64,000 nt of DNA from Spirochaetota bacterium. GTDB taxonomy: Bacteria; Spirochaetota; UBA12135; COTS27; JAFLEE01. Where the stretch lies: assembly GCA_017302015.1 (NCBI GenBank), contig JAFLEE010000014.1:17820-81819 (forward strand), written 5' to 3'. The notes under the pieces are model-generated. The model saw only the letters and a program-made list of their open reading frames with translations, was not told the origin of the DNA and did no database searches. Shown here in pieces: positions 48,233-57,376 of this stretch (the stretch's first letter is position 1; each line of letters begins with the position of its first letter). The translations under genes were made by a program, and so were the position numbers.

Positions 48233-49273
48233 TCATGCCGGCCGGGGCGCTTGGGCCCGGGCCGCATGATCCACGGCGACGAAGCCGCGGGATTCGGAAG
48301 AAAGGGCGATGGCCTCGCACAGCGCCAGCGCGCGGCGCCCGTACTCGCCCGGGGTCGGCGAGGGGGCCTCGCCGCGGATGGCGGCGACGAAAGAGGCGTA
48401 GCTACTGAACCCGTCATCCACCGGCGTGTCGATGCGGGTCTCGGGCTTGGGGACGCCGGGCTTGATCACTTCGATGCCCGCCGCGGCGAAGCCGGTGCGC
48501 AGGGTGCCGGCGCTGCCGTAGATCTCGAGGAGGCCCGCCCCCGCGGGGAAGGTCCAACTGAGTTCGAGCACGCCCGTCGCGCCGTTTTGGAAGCGGAAGA
48601 GCGCCGTGACGTTGTCGGGAACGTCGATCTCGGGGCGCCGGGTGTCGACGATGGCGGAAACGCGGTCGACCTCGCCCACGATGTGGCGCATGATGTCGGC
48701 CATATGGATTCCGATATCCAGGAGCACGCCGCCCTGCGCCTGCTTGGAGACGAACCAGGTGGCCCCGGGCGACCAGCCCACGTCCGGCGAGGAGCCGCCG
48801 GAACGCATGCAGCGGATATGGTGCACGGTGCCGATCTCGCCCTGGGCCACCAGGTCGGCCAGGCGGCGGTAGACCGGAGCATAGCGGCAACTCTGGTTGA
48901 TCTGGAGCACCCGCCCCGCCCGCTTCGAGGCCGCGACCATCTCGTCGGCTTCCCGGAGCGTGGCGGCCATGGGCTTCTCGCAGAGCACGTGCAGGCCGGC
49001 GCCTAAGGCCGCGAGGGTCATGGGATGGTGGAGAAAATTCGGCGTGCAGAGGGTCACCGCATCCACCTCGCCCGAGCGGATGAGGGCCTCGAAATCATTG
49101 AAGATCCGCGCCTCGGGAACCTTGGAGGCGCGCAACGCCTCGGCGCGGCTGGCGTCTGTGTCGAAAAGCGCCGTGATACGGGCATTGGGCGATTTCAGAA
49201 AGCCGGGGATCTGGCTTGAAGTCGCGATTTTGCCGCATCCGGCGATACCGATGCGAACGGGCTTTGCGGTCAT
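48233..49273 (-). CDS. Gfo/Idh/MocA-family sugar dehydrogenase
   Basis: 346 residues. Rossmann motif G-I-A-G-C-G-K-I-A at 9-17; the family C-E-K-P with K100; the catalytic region D-I-G-I-H-M-A-D-I. NAD(P)-dependent oxidation of a sugar or polyol is expected. First gene of the minus-strand operon, with an excellent Shine-Dalgarno (aaggagg, 49286-49280) six bases before the ATG. Divergent from the AraC gene at 49504. Confidence 0.92.
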   Translation of the reverse strand: MTAKPVRIGIAGCGKIATSSQIPGFLKSPNARITALFDTDASRAEALRASKVPEARIFNDFEALIRSGEVDAVTLCTPNFLHHPMTLAALGAGLHVLCEKPMAATLREADEMVAASKRAGRVLQINQSCRYAPVYRRLADLVAQGEIGTVHHIRCMRSGGSSPDVGWSPGATWFVSKQAQGGVLLDIGIHMADIMRHIVGEVDRVSAIVDTRRPEIDVPDNVTALFRFQNGATGVLELSWTFPAGAGLLEIYGSAGTLRTGFAAAGIEVIKPGVPKPETRIDTPVDDGFSSYASFVAAIRGEAPSPTPGEYGRRALALCEAIALSSESRGFVAVDHAARAQAPRPA

Positions 49274-49279
49274 CGAGGG

Positions 49280-49297
49280 CCTCCTTCTATTATAGAA
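49280..49297 (-). promoter_or_regulatory. Shine-Dalgarno of the dehydrogenase operon with overlapping inverted repeat
   Basis: aaggagg on the minus strand (49286-49280) lies 6 bp before the ATG. It overlaps ttctat-t-atagaa (49285-49297), a perfect 6-bp inverted repeat. The repeat could be an operator or a small hairpin that limits ribosome access. The embedded tataat is too close to the ribosome site to be this gene's -10 box. Confidence 0.5.
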
Positions 49298-49490
49298 GAA
49301 TCGAACTTGGAGGCCTGTGTCGGACGGTTTCCAGGAAATGACGAAAAAGCCTAGCGCGAATGGACTGGGAAAAATCGGAGGAAAACCATGGGAGACACAG
49401 GCACCATCGGGAGAAGCATAGTCCGCCTGGGTTCTGATTTCTCTCCAAAGGGGTGCAAAAAAGCATACTAGATTGATCTGGGTTTAGCGG

Positions 49491-49496
49491 TTATAC
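49491..49496 (+). promoter_or_regulatory. -10 box directly before the AraC gene (leaderless start)
   Basis: tatact with only 7 bp to the GTG start at 49504. A transcript would begin at or next to the start codon, implying a leaderless mRNA. No clear -35 box is visible at the usual distance. Confidence 0.45.
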
Positions 49497-49503
49497 TTTC
49501 TCC

Positions 49504-50397
49504 GTGACGGCGGAAAAAGTAGAAAACCTCGTTTTTTCGGGGTTGGGCCTCTTCCGAAGCCGCGCGGGAGCGGTTCACCGGGAGGGGTTCTTCCCCGATC
49601 ACCGGCACGACGCCGTCGAGATCCTCATGCCCCAGGGGCTCCAAGGACAGGCCTATACCCCCACGGAGCGCCTGCCGTTTAAGGATGGCTACGCCCTGGT
49701 CATCCCCGCGAACTTGGTCCACGCGACATGGACCGTGCCCGTGGGGAGGGAAAGCGGCTTACGCTTCATCCAACTGAGCGCCGCGCGGCTTTTGGCGATG
49801 GCGCGGCAGTTCTCACCTGATATCCTCAACGACAAAGACCTAGGTTGGCTGCTCCATGGGAACTCGGCCCTCGACTTGAACCTCGACCTCATCCGCACCG
49901 AAGTCGAGGCCCTGTTCGCCCTCGGCACCCCCCAGGGACGGGGGGCCGCGGGTACGCTATTCGCCGCGTTCTCCCTGGTCCATCGCCTACTGGACGCGGC
50001 CCGTGAACGAGCGGGGATCGCGGGGGGAAAGGCCCCCGCCCTCCGCAGCGCCCAGACGGAAGAGATCATCGCCTTCCTCGAGCGCAACCACGCCGAGCCG
50101 CTCCAACTTTCCGTGCTGGCCCAGCGTTTCGGCTGCTCGCCCCACCACCTTTGCCGCCAATTCAAGCGGCGCACGGGGAAAACCCTGGGCGATTACCTGC
50201 GCTACCTGCGGGTCTCCCGCGCCATGAACCTGATCATGGACGGCGCGGAGCGCATGGGCGACGTCGGCCACGCCGTGGGCTTCAACGACTTGAACCATTT
50301 CGCCCGTTGCTTCCGGGCCGTCACCGGGGAAACCCCGAAGCGCTTCCAGAAGCGCGCCGCCTCGGGGGCGCGGGGCCCGGCCCCTTCGGTGGGTTGA
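49504..50397 (+). CDS. AraC-family transcriptional regulator
   Basis: 297 residues from GTG 49504. N-terminal cupin-like sensor with H-R-E-G-F-F-P-D-H-R-H-D-A-V-E near 24-38; C-terminal AraC domain with L-A-Q-R-F-G-C-S-P-H-H-L-C-R-Q-F and H-A-V-G-F-N-D-L-N-H-F-A-R-C-F. Divergent from the sugar dehydrogenase operon, its probable target. The heme A synthase gene follows 80 bp later on the same strand but has its own ribosome site. Confidence 0.92.
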   Translation: MTAEKVENLVFSGLGLFRSRAGAVHREGFFPDHRHDAVEILMPQGLQGQAYTPTERLPFKDGYALVIPANLVHATWTVPVGRESGLRFIQLSAARLLAMARQFSPDILNDKDLGWLLHGNSALDLNLDLIRTEVEALFALGTPQGRGAAGTLFAAFSLVHRLLDAARERAGIAGGKAPALRSAQTEEIIAFLERNHAEPLQLSVLAQRFGCSPHHLCRQFKRRTGKTLGDYLRYLRVSRAMNLIMDGAERMGDVGHAVGFNDLNHFARCFRAVTGETPKRFQKRAASGARGPAPSVG

Positions 50398-50478
50398 AAT
50401 TTAGGCCGTCCGCCGTTACAGTAGGGGCTCCTCCCCCGCGGCCCCGCGCCGCAATCCCCCCGACCCGCAGGAGCCCCC

Positions 50479-51510
50479 TTGAACCCGAACCGCGTCCTCT
50501 CCCGTTGGCTGACCGTCGTCGTGCTGCTTTCCCTCTTGCTCGTCGCTATCGGCGGCATCACCCGCCTGACCCGATCGGGCCTCTCCATCACCGAGTGGAA
50601 GCCCGTCACCGGCGTGCTCCCCCCCATCGGCGAGGCGGCCTGGACGGCGGAGTTCGCCAAGTACCAGGCCACGCCCGAATACCTCAAGGTCAACAAAGCG
50701 AACGGCATGGCCCTGCCCGAGTTCAAGGGCATCTTCTTCTGGGAATGGCTCCACCGACTCCTCGCCCGCCTCATCGGCGTCGTGCTCGTCCTCCCCTTCA
50801 CCGTCCTCCTCTTCGCGGGGAAACTCCGCAAAGAACACGCGGCCAAAGGCGCCGTGCTCCTCGCGCTCCTGGCCTTCCAGGCGCTCCTCGGCTGGTTCAT
50901 GGTGAAAAGCGGCCTCGTCGAACTCCCCCGGGTCAGCCACCTGCGCCTCGCCGCCCATCTTTCGGCGGCCATCCTCTTCATCACCGTCACTTGGGCCTTC
51001 GCCCTCGGCTTTCGATCCGAAGAGGCCGCCCCCGCCAACGCCGACCGCGGCCCCGCCTTCCACCGCGGCGCCCTCCTGCTCTTGGCGCTATTTGCCGTGC
51101 AGATCCTCTACGGCGCCTTCACCGCAGGCCTTCGGGCCGGCGTCGTCTCCACCACCTGGCCCCTTATGGAGGGCAGCCTCATCCCAAACGGAATGGGGTG
51201 GATGAGCCCGTTCCTCCGCAACCTCTTCGATAATCCCGTCACCGTTCACTTCATCCACCGCACCCTCGCCCTCTTCGCCGTGCTCTGCGCCTGCGCCTTC
51301 GCCATCTGGGGCCTGCGCCGCGGCCTCGCCTCCCGCACCCAGCGCGTGTGGCTATGGCATCTCCTGGGCCTCGCCCTGCTCCAGATCGCCGTGGGGGTGC
51401 ACGTGGTGATCCTGCGGGTTCCGGTGCCCCTGGCGAGCCTGCACCAGCTCATCGCCCTGGGGTTGTGGATGGGGGTGTTCTATTTGGGATGGAGTTCGAA
51501 GAAAGCGTGA
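50479..51510 (+). CDS. ctaA: Heme A synthase (COX15/CtaA)
   Basis: 343 residues from TTG 50479, with aggag at 50469-50473. An eight-helix membrane protein of the COX15 (longer) type: after the first helix comes G-G-I-T-R-L-T-R-S-G-L-S-I-T-E-W-K-P near 25-42, the family signature. Heme-ligand histidines H92, H154/H160, H260 and H322 are present. Converts heme O to heme A for aa3-type oxidases, which implies aerobic respiration. Stands alone; no oxidase subunits in the window. Confidence 0.95.
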   Translation: MNPNRVLSRWLTVVVLLSLLLVAIGGITRLTRSGLSITEWKPVTGVLPPIGEAAWTAEFAKYQATPEYLKVNKANGMALPEFKGIFFWEWLHRLLARLIGVVLVLPFTVLLFAGKLRKEHAAKGAVLLALLAFQALLGWFMVKSGLVELPRVSHLRLAAHLSAAILFITVTWAFALGFRSEEAAPANADRGPAFHRGALLLLALFAVQILYGAFTAGLRAGVVSTTWPLMEGSLIPNGMGWMSPFLRNLFDNPVTVHFIHRTLALFAVLCACAFAIWGLRRGLASRTQRVWLWHLLGLALLQIAVGVHVVILRVPVPLASLHQLIALGLWMGVFYLGWSSKKA

Positions 51511-51755
51511 GGAGAGGAAGGCAGGCCCCTATCCTGACTGATTGATATTTCGTAATCAATGACAATTGGGAGAATCGAAAGGAAAGCATTGGCATCGGCT
51601 TCGCTCGGAAACCTGCAATCGTTGGACTGATTTTAAGCCACTCAAGCGATGAAATCCCTCGCAGGCCATTGCGATGTTAAGGTTCTAGAAAATGACACTT
51701 CGAATCAATTTTTTCACGATTCGATAGGTTCAATGGCGAAAACGATTGGTGTTGA
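51511..51755. other. AT-rich spacer before the first acetyltransferase gene
   Basis: About 245 bp, clearly AT-richer than the neighbouring ctaA gene (attgatatttcgtaatcaat and similar). It probably includes the promoter of the gene at 51756 and marks the left edge of a compositionally different block. No gene. Confidence 0.35.
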
Positions 51756-52298
51756 ATGATTTCCGATACCGTTATCACCCGAATCGCGCTTCCCTCCGAT
51801 CTCCCGTCGATCTTAGATTTAGTCAACGAGAATATCCTCGGCCACCCCGCCGAGTCGCGAAAAAGAAGCGTCGAAGACCTTAAAAAGGCCTATTTCTCCG
51901 ATCGTCCGGTGGCGGAGCTCATCGTCGCCGAACGGAGCGGGAAGCTCCTCGGCATGATCCAATGGACGCTCGCCTATGATATGTTCTGGAATTCCTATTT
52001 CGGGATCCCCGAATGGTTTTTTGTGCGAAGGGGAAATAGGGGTTCAGGAATTTGGCTTTCACTTATCGCAACCGTCTGTCGACGCGTGAAGGAGAGTGGA
52101 GGAAGCGGGATCGCGGGCCCGGGGAATGCCGAGACAACTTCATTATATGAAAGGTTTTGTGTTTCCGAGACGATGGGCTCGTATTATCGGCTCGTGGGAC
52201 AGGCCTTTTCAAAAGTCGCCGGACTGTCATTCGAAAACCCGAGAACGCTATGCCGAAAAATGCCACCAAAAAGCGACAATCTGATCGAAGCCAATTGA
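51756..52298 (+). CDS. GNAT-family N-acetyltransferase
   Basis: 180 residues. The start (I-T-R-I-A-L-P-S-D-L-P-S-I-L-D-L-V-N-E) and the strand E-L-I-V-A-E-R-S-G-K-L-L-G-M-I-Q-W fit the GNAT fold. The acetyl-CoA loop appears as R-R-G-N-R-G-S-G-I-W-L near 90-100, and the A-G-P-G-N-A-E-T-T-S-L-Y-E-R-F motif near 119-133 is typical. Low-GC composition and isolation suggest acquisition. Substrate unknown. Confidence 0.75.
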   Translation: MISDTVITRIALPSDLPSILDLVNENILGHPAESRKRSVEDLKKAYFSDRPVAELIVAERSGKLLGMIQWTLAYDMFWNSYFGIPEWFFVRRGNRGSGIWLSLIATVCRRVKESGGSGIAGPGNAETTSLYERFCVSETMGSYYRLVGQAFSKVAGLSFENPRTLCRKMPPKSDNLIEAN

Positions 52299-52344
52299 AC
52301 CTATTATCCCGCGTGATGGAGCTTTCAACGAAAGGGACCCTGCG

Positions 52345-53640
52345 GGCGGCTCTCTCGCTTTCGCAGGAAAAAATCAAGCGGCATGCCTTCCAACCCAGGT
52401 GCGGGTGGGCTGCTTGGATGCTCTTTCCGCTTCGCGGGATCCTAAATTTAGGGGACCTCGATACGAATCACCCCCATACTTTTACCAATGCATTTCCGGA
52501 GGTATGTGCGCCTGAAAAGAACCCCTTCGGACCATTCCGGTTCGGAACGCCAATGGAGCGATAGCACCACATGAATCAATTCCTCCCCCGCCCCACCTCC
52601 TTCTTCTGCGGAAACAACGAAGCGTTTTTCTTCACCTGCTCGACCCACGACGGCAACACTTCGTTTCAAATTCCCCAATCTCTCCTGGCCGAGATCGAAG
52701 GCGAATTGGGTGCGATCGACGAACTCTACGGGCCTGAATCGCTGGATTCGATCAAAAAAATCACTGCGCGCATCCTCCGTTTACCCCCCGAAAGGGTGAA
52801 ATTAACCCATTCGGTGTACTACCACCGCTTGGCCGAATGGAACACGGAAATCCCCATCGATGATTCGATCCTGGGCAACGAAGACCTCGCCCGACTCGAC
52901 GCCGAATTGGATCCGACCCACAAAACGTTCGAACTCTACCAGTACCTCAAAAAACACCGGCATTTCGCCGTGAAGGTGGTCGACCGCGCGATCGTGTCGT
53001 TCTGCTTTGATAATAGCAATGGCACCCTTTCCGTCGAGACGGTCCCCGACTTCAGGAACCAGGGGCTTTCAAAGAAGTGCCTCGCGAAGGTGACGAAGGC
53101 CATCTGCGACTCGAAATCGTATCCCAAGATCAGTTTCCCGACGGATATCGAAAATGTCGCCGCCCGCAAGGTGGCCGAGAGTGTCGGGTTCCAAAAGAAT
53201 GGAGAGGGGCTTTGGGTGCGTGTTTCCTTAAAATTGGAGGAACTCAGGGCGGTATTGCCTGAAGGCGATATTAAGCTCGTGACTTGACGCTCCACCACCA
53301 TTTCGGCCGCCATTGATCATTTTTGGGGATTGATTCGCGCGGCAAGTCGATCACAAGCGCTAGACCATGCTTTGCGGGGCGCTTCGCGGACCTATAGCCT
53401 CTTGGCGAAACTCTCCAAACTCGCCGACATCCCCAAGGTCACCCGCGCCCCGTAGGCCTCGCCGGTCTTCCAGGTTCGGGGGGCGCCATCGCTGAAAGTC
53501 ACCTGGGTCTCCAGGCCGTCGGGGCAGGTGATCAGGTCTCGAGTAAGGGCCGCGTTCGTCCCGCGGTCCCGTTCCTGGGCGGTGAGGTCGCGGAACCACC
53601 CGAATCCCCTCGCCGTGGAATAGGCCATCTTTCCCTGGAG
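52345..53640. repeat. Repeat cassette, copy A (intact GNAT gene)
   Basis: From ctctcgctttc at about 52350 this copy shares long near-identical runs with 57.8-59.09 kb and 62.0-62.96 kb: a conserved 200-bp leader, the GNAT gene and (with copy B only) the 3' end of the convergent lyase gene. Copy A is the only one with an intact GNAT frame and complete neighbouring gene, so it is probably the source. It lacks the formylglycine-generating-enzyme tail that precedes copies B and C. Confidence 0.8.
52571..53287 (+). CDS. GNAT-like acetyltransferase (intact member of a triplicated gene)
   Basis: 238 residues. The C-terminal half is a GNAT core: V-P-D-F-R-N-Q-G-L-S-K-K-C near 158-170 (acetyl-CoA loop, R-x-x-G-L) and N-V-A-A-R-K-V-A-E-S-V-G-F near 197-209. 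The N-terminal 130 residues are a separate helical domain with V-Y-Y-H-R-L near 81-86. No Shine-Dalgarno is seen. Convergent with the lyase-like gene (105 bp apart). Two decayed paralogues follow at 58.0 and 62.2 kb. Confidence 0.75.
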   Translation: MNQFLPRPTSFFCGNNEAFFFTCSTHDGNTSFQIPQSLLAEIEGELGAIDELYGPESLDSIKKITARILRLPPERVKLTHSVYYHRLAEWNTEIPIDDSILGNEDLARLDAELDPTHKTFELYQYLKKHRHFAVKVVDRAIVSFCFDNSNGTLSVETVPDFRNQGLSKKCLAKVTKAICDSKSYPKISFPTDIENVAARKVAESVGFQKNGEGLWVRVSLKLEELRAVLPEGDIKLVT

Positions 53641-56277
53641 CCGTTCGTAGCCCGCCGCCACCGGCGAAAACTCGCTCCCCACGTCGAAAGCGCGACGATA
53701 GCCTTTATGTCTATCCTCGACGACCAGGGCGTTCACTTTCCAATGTTCTTGGGCGCTGCGCGGGAGGAAGGAGAGGCGGAGGGCGCCCTCCTTCACCTCC
53801 ACCGGGAACGTGCGGACCGCGAAGGCCCCGCGTTCCGCCCGGACGGGTTCCGCGAGGAGTTGATCGTTGGCCGAGACGTCGAAGGGCTCGGTGGGGAAGA
53901 TCTCATCGCCGCTGGTGAGCGTGACTTGGTAGCGCCCGTTGGGCAAGTCGAGTCGGAAATGGAAGGGCGTCTTCGTCACGCGGGGCCTCCAGGCCCCCTC
54001 CGAAGAGAGGATCTCGAGGCAGAGACCCCCGGCGCGCAAGAGGAGGCGCGGTCCGTCCACCCGCTGTTCGTCGAGATCTTTCGCCAGGAAGAACGGGCGC
54101 AGGCGCACCTCGTCGAGGGTGAGCTCCTTCTCGGCGACCACGCGGATCTGGCCGCGCATGAAGCCGGAACGGGCATCGAGGGTCCAGGATTCGAGGGTGT
54201 CCACGGGGGGGCTGTCGGGGCTCCCGCCCTTCCAGCAATCGTGCTTCCAATTCTTGATGGAGTTCATATGCCCGCCATAGGGCATGCATTCCACGTTGGG
54301 GCCGAGGGTATGGCGGTGCTGCTGGATCGACAAGGAGAGGGCGCCGGGAGCCGCGCTCCGCGAGAGCGTCGGAGCCATGTCGCCCAAGTAATAGCTCGCG
54401 CCGTCTTTCATGAGCTCGAGGAAGAGCCCGGCGAAGGCCCGGGCGTGGTCGGGGTCCGAGGCGGGGGTGAAGATGGCCGAGACGCGGGTGTCGACGCTGA
54501 TGGGTTTGCCGGTCAGGTAGGCGGTGAAGGTGCCTTGTTCGCTCTGGGTCCGCATCATGAAGCCCTCGATCTCGGGGCTCTCCGCGAGGAAGCGGGCCGG
54601 GGGCGCTTCGCGCCGGCCGAGGTCGGGGGAAAGCCAATAGAGGAGGTACGGGCTCGCGAGCAGGCCCGCCTGGGTTTTCCCCAGTTTCCGCAGCCGATCC
54701 ACCTGGTACTGGGTCACCGGGTGGGGCGCGGCGCCGTGGACCAGTTCCAGGGCGTGGCCGATGGCCCCGAAGGGCTGGAGCGTCCAATCGTGCTTGATGA
54801 AGGGCGACATGCCGTAATCCATAACGCCGCCGGGTTCCATGAACCGCACCAGGTAGTCGCGGTGCGCTTCGATCTGGCGTCGCGCCTCGGGGTTCTTGCT
54901 GAGTTGCCAATAGCGGCCCACGAACTCGAGGACGACCTTGGTATAGCGCGGGTCGGGATTCCATCCGTGGATATACTCGTAGGTGCCGCCCTTCATGCAA
55001 TTCGACAGGGAGGCGAGCGTCACGGCGGCCTCCGCGAGGAAGGCCTTTTCGCCCAGCAGCATGCCCGAGGCCTGCATGAGGTAGAGGTAGGCGGCGTCCA
55101 TGTTCGGGTAGGTGCCCTTCCCCTCCCGCCGCCCGAAACCGCGCATCTGGAAATAGGCGGCGTTCACGAGGAGTTCGGCCGCGAGCCGGCGGGTTTCGGG
55201 CTTGAGCCGGTCTTCGAGGAGGAGGAAGGATTCGAGGAGGGGCCCCATGATGAACCGGTCGATATTGGCGTCGGGAGCCCGCGTCGACCCCTCGGGACTG
55301 AAATGCCCGGCGAGAAAACGGAACGCTTCGTCGGCCTTGGCGAGGGCCTCGCCCTTTCCGTAGAGTTCGTTCCCCGGGATGGACAGGCACATGGCCAGGG
55401 TATGGAGTTCTTCGGAGACCCCGCGCAGCCGCCAGACATCCATGTTGTAGGACCCGTAGGGGCGCCCCACCACCGTCGCCATATCCACCGGCCGAAGGGG
55501 CGACTGGAAAAACGTCTTGGCCCGGGCGGCCACGGCCGCGAAGACGATCTGGAACGGCTCGGGGGCGCCCTTGCGGCTGGCCTCGAAGAGGGCGAGGGTC
55601 TCTCGCCGCAGGGCCCCCGCGCTCGTCGCCGAGGCGGCGAGGGCCGCGGCCAACTCGTTGCTCGACGCGCTCGGGGCCGAAGGCGCGGCCGGCGCCGCCT
55701 TGGCGAGCTTGGCCGGATCGCCGGGCTCCAGCACCAGGTCGTCGTACCAGACGCGCCCCTTCCCGAAGAGCAGGAAGAGATCGAGGCGCAGGAAGGACTT
55801 GTCGGAGGGCACGGCGAAATGGTCCTCGAAGGCGCGCCACTCGCCGTCGGGCTTCAGCACGGTCAAATGGTTGGGCCCGGAGGGATCCCGCGTCGAGGTG
55901 AGGAAGGTCGCGCGTACGACCGCCTTGTCCTTGTCGAGGCCCTCGGCCCGCACCTTCCCCGCGATGCGGTAGACCTTCCCCGGGGCGACCGGGATGAATT
56001 GGGCCGCCGAGGCGCGGCTCTTCTCGTCGTCGCTGCGCAGGAGGATCGCGCGGCCGCCGCCGGCCCCGTCTCCCGCCGTCCAAACGGCGCTGGCCTTCGT
56101 TCCCCAGCCGGAGAGGGTCCAGGCCTCGCAGCGATCCCCGCCGAGTTCGAATCCCGGGTTCTGCAGGAGGTTCTGCCCCGATCCCACCGCGAACGCGGCG
56201 AGGAACGCAAGCGGGAACGCTTTGCGTCCGAGGGGGGCCACGGGATTTCCGAACTTCTGGCAAGCGCTGCGTTTCAT
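53392..56277 (-). CDS. Secreted alpha/alpha-toroid polysaccharide-lyase-like protein with N-terminal CBM
   Basis: 961 residues. Signal peptide within K-A-F-P-L-A-F-L-A-A-F-A-V-G-S-G (19-34), then N-L-L-Q-N-P-G-F-E-L-G-G, the opening of a CBM4/9-type jelly roll (36-190). About 210-560 is an all-helical toroid (Y-L-Y-L-M-Q-A-S-G near 398-406, Y-E-Y-I-H-G-W-N-P near 437-445, D-Y-G-M-S-P near 494-499). The rest is beta-sandwich (570-960). This is the layout of heparinase II/III, alginate and chondroitin lyases. No catalytic Tyr/His can be fixed by eye. Its regulator is probably the GntR/LacI-type gene just upstream. Its 3' end is duplicated at 58.84-59.09 kb. Confidence 0.7.
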   Translation of the reverse strand: MKRSACQKFGNPVAPLGRKAFPLAFLAAFAVGSGQNLLQNPGFELGGDRCEAWTLSGWGTKASAVWTAGDGAGGGRAILLRSDDEKSRASAAQFIPVAPGKVYRIAGKVRAEGLDKDKAVVRATFLTSTRDPSGPNHLTVLKPDGEWRAFEDHFAVPSDKSFLRLDLFLLFGKGRVWYDDLVLEPGDPAKLAKAAPAAPSAPSASSNELAAALAASATSAGALRRETLALFEASRKGAPEPFQIVFAAVAARAKTFFQSPLRPVDMATVVGRPYGSYNMDVWRLRGVSEELHTLAMCLSIPGNELYGKGEALAKADEAFRFLAGHFSPEGSTRAPDANIDRFIMGPLLESFLLLEDRLKPETRRLAAELLVNAAYFQMRGFGRREGKGTYPNMDAAYLYLMQASGMLLGEKAFLAEAAVTLASLSNCMKGGTYEYIHGWNPDPRYTKVVLEFVGRYWQLSKNPEARRQIEAHRDYLVRFMEPGGVMDYGMSPFIKHDWTLQPFGAIGHALELVHGAAPHPVTQYQVDRLRKLGKTQAGLLASPYLLYWLSPDLGRREAPPARFLAESPEIEGFMMRTQSEQGTFTAYLTGKPISVDTRVSAIFTPASDPDHARAFAGLFLELMKDGASYYLGDMAPTLSRSAAPGALSLSIQQHRHTLGPNVECMPYGGHMNSIKNWKHDCWKGGSPDSPPVDTLESWTLDARSGFMRGQIRVVAEKELTLDEVRLRPFFLAKDLDEQRVDGPRLLLRAGGLCLEILSSEGAWRPRVTKTPFHFRLDLPNGRYQVTLTSGDEIFPTEPFDVSANDQLLAEPVRAERGAFAVRTFPVEVKEGALRLSFLPRSAQEHWKVNALVVEDRHKGYRRAFDVGSEFSPVAAGYERLQGKMAYSTARGFGWFRDLTAQERDRGTNAALTRDLITCPDGLETQVTFSDGAPRTWKTGEAYGARVTLGMSASLESFAKRL

Positions 56278-56317
56278 TTCATACTCCTCATTTTTCGTTC
56301 CTTCCGCGGCAGTTGGG

Positions 56318-57376
56318 TCAGGCGCTGCCCGACCGCTTGAGTTTTAAGGACCCCCGGGGGTCGAGTTTTTTGGGGAGGCTCGCCGCGAAATACCGCGACA
56401 AGACCCGGGCATCTTCCGTCAGATCGAGGACGACGCTCGAGAGGGGGGGATCGAGCCAGGCGCCCCCCGCGTCTCCATTGATGCCGGCGATCGCCAGGTC
56501 TCCCGGAACGGCGAGTCCGAGGCGCTTGGCGCCGTGGAGCGCCCTCGCCGCGACCCAATCATGGACGCAGGCCAGGGCGTTGAACACGCGCGGCGACCGC
56601 AAGCGCGCTTCGAGGGCCCGGTCGAACCCGACGGGCGGGAGGGCGATGACCTCGCGGGCCCCCGTGGCCCGGGCCAGGGACGTGAGTCGGTGGGGATGGG
56701 CCGGCGACTCTCCAGGGGCCGGCTGCGTGCCGAGCACCGCGACCCGCCGCCCTTTAAGGAGTTCGGCCATGAGGGAAGCGATGCGCGCCTCCTCATGCCA
56801 GCGCGCCGGGATGGCGACCCGTTCCCGGTGGGACGAGGAGCCGAGGAAGGCGCAGGGGATGCGGTCATGGAGCCCTTCCGCCACGGCCCGCGCCACCGGG
56901 GCCGTCTCGCGGAAAAAAAGGATGCCCCGCAGACCCGGGAAAATCAGGGGCAGCTCATCCAGGCGCGCGGAGAGGAATTCTTCGGCCGCCATGGTGCGCA
57001 CCGGCCCCTGGCCGCTCGACGCCCAGGCTTGTCCGAGGGCGAAACTGAGCTGGCTGACATGGGGGTGGCGCACGGGGTCGTCGTCATGGTGCACGACCAG
57101 GAGGCAATCGGTGCGGGGCCGCGGCGCGATGAAGGTTCCTTTGCCGTGGAGCCGGTAGATGAGCCCCTTGGCGGCCAGGCGCGCCAGCACCTGGCGGATG
57201 AGCATGACGCTGGCCCCGTAGGTCGCCGCGATTTCGGTCTCTGCCGGGAGGGGGTCATGGGGGCGGCGCCCCTTTCGGGTGAGGGCCTTCTCCAGCCGCG
57301 CCTCGATGTGGCGGTTCTTGGGAAGCGCCTCAGCCCGCGCAGGCGAAGGATGGGGGCTGGCAACGATGGCTATGTC
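56318..57376 (-). CDS. GntR/LacI-hybrid transcriptional regulator with no standard start codon
   Basis: The ATG at 57205 gives 295 residues, but this would cut a GntR winged helix in half. The same frame stays open upstream to 57376 and completes the domain (L-P-A-E-T-E-I-A-A-T-Y-G-A-S-V-M-L-I-R-Q-V-L-A-R... reading on to G-L-I-Y-R-L-H-G-K-G-T-F-I-A). In that extension no ATG, GTG or TTG occurs before the in-frame TAG at 57379; CTG, ATA or ATC would have to serve, or there is a frameshift. The remaining 240 residues are a LacI/periplasmic-binding-type sensor (A-I-A-G-I-N-G-D-A). AraR-like architecture. Likely represses the lyase gene 40 bp downstream. A palindrome lies over its upstream edge. 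Confidence 0.75.
   Translation of the reverse strand, partial: DIAIVASPHPSPARAEALPKNRHIEARLEKALTRKGRRPHDPLPAETEIAATYGASVMLIRQVLARLAAKGLIYRLHGKGTFIAPRPRTDCLLVVHHDDDPVRHPHVSQLSFALGQAWASSGQGPVRTMAAEEFLSARLDELPLIFPGLRGILFFRETAPVARAVAEGLHDRIPCAFLGSSSHRERVAIPARWHEEARIASLMAELLKGRRVAVLGTQPAPGESPAHPHRLTSLARATGAREVIALPPVGFDRALEARLRSPRVFNALACVHDWVAARALHGAKRLGLAVPGDLAIAGINGDAGGAWLDPPLSSVVLDLTEDARVLSRYFAASLPKKLDPRGSLKLKRSGSA

Noticed and set aside
51511-51755. AT-rich spacer as possible origin or attachment site
   Set aside because: No iterons, DnaA-box cluster or tRNA target nearby; best explained as promoter region of an acquired gene.
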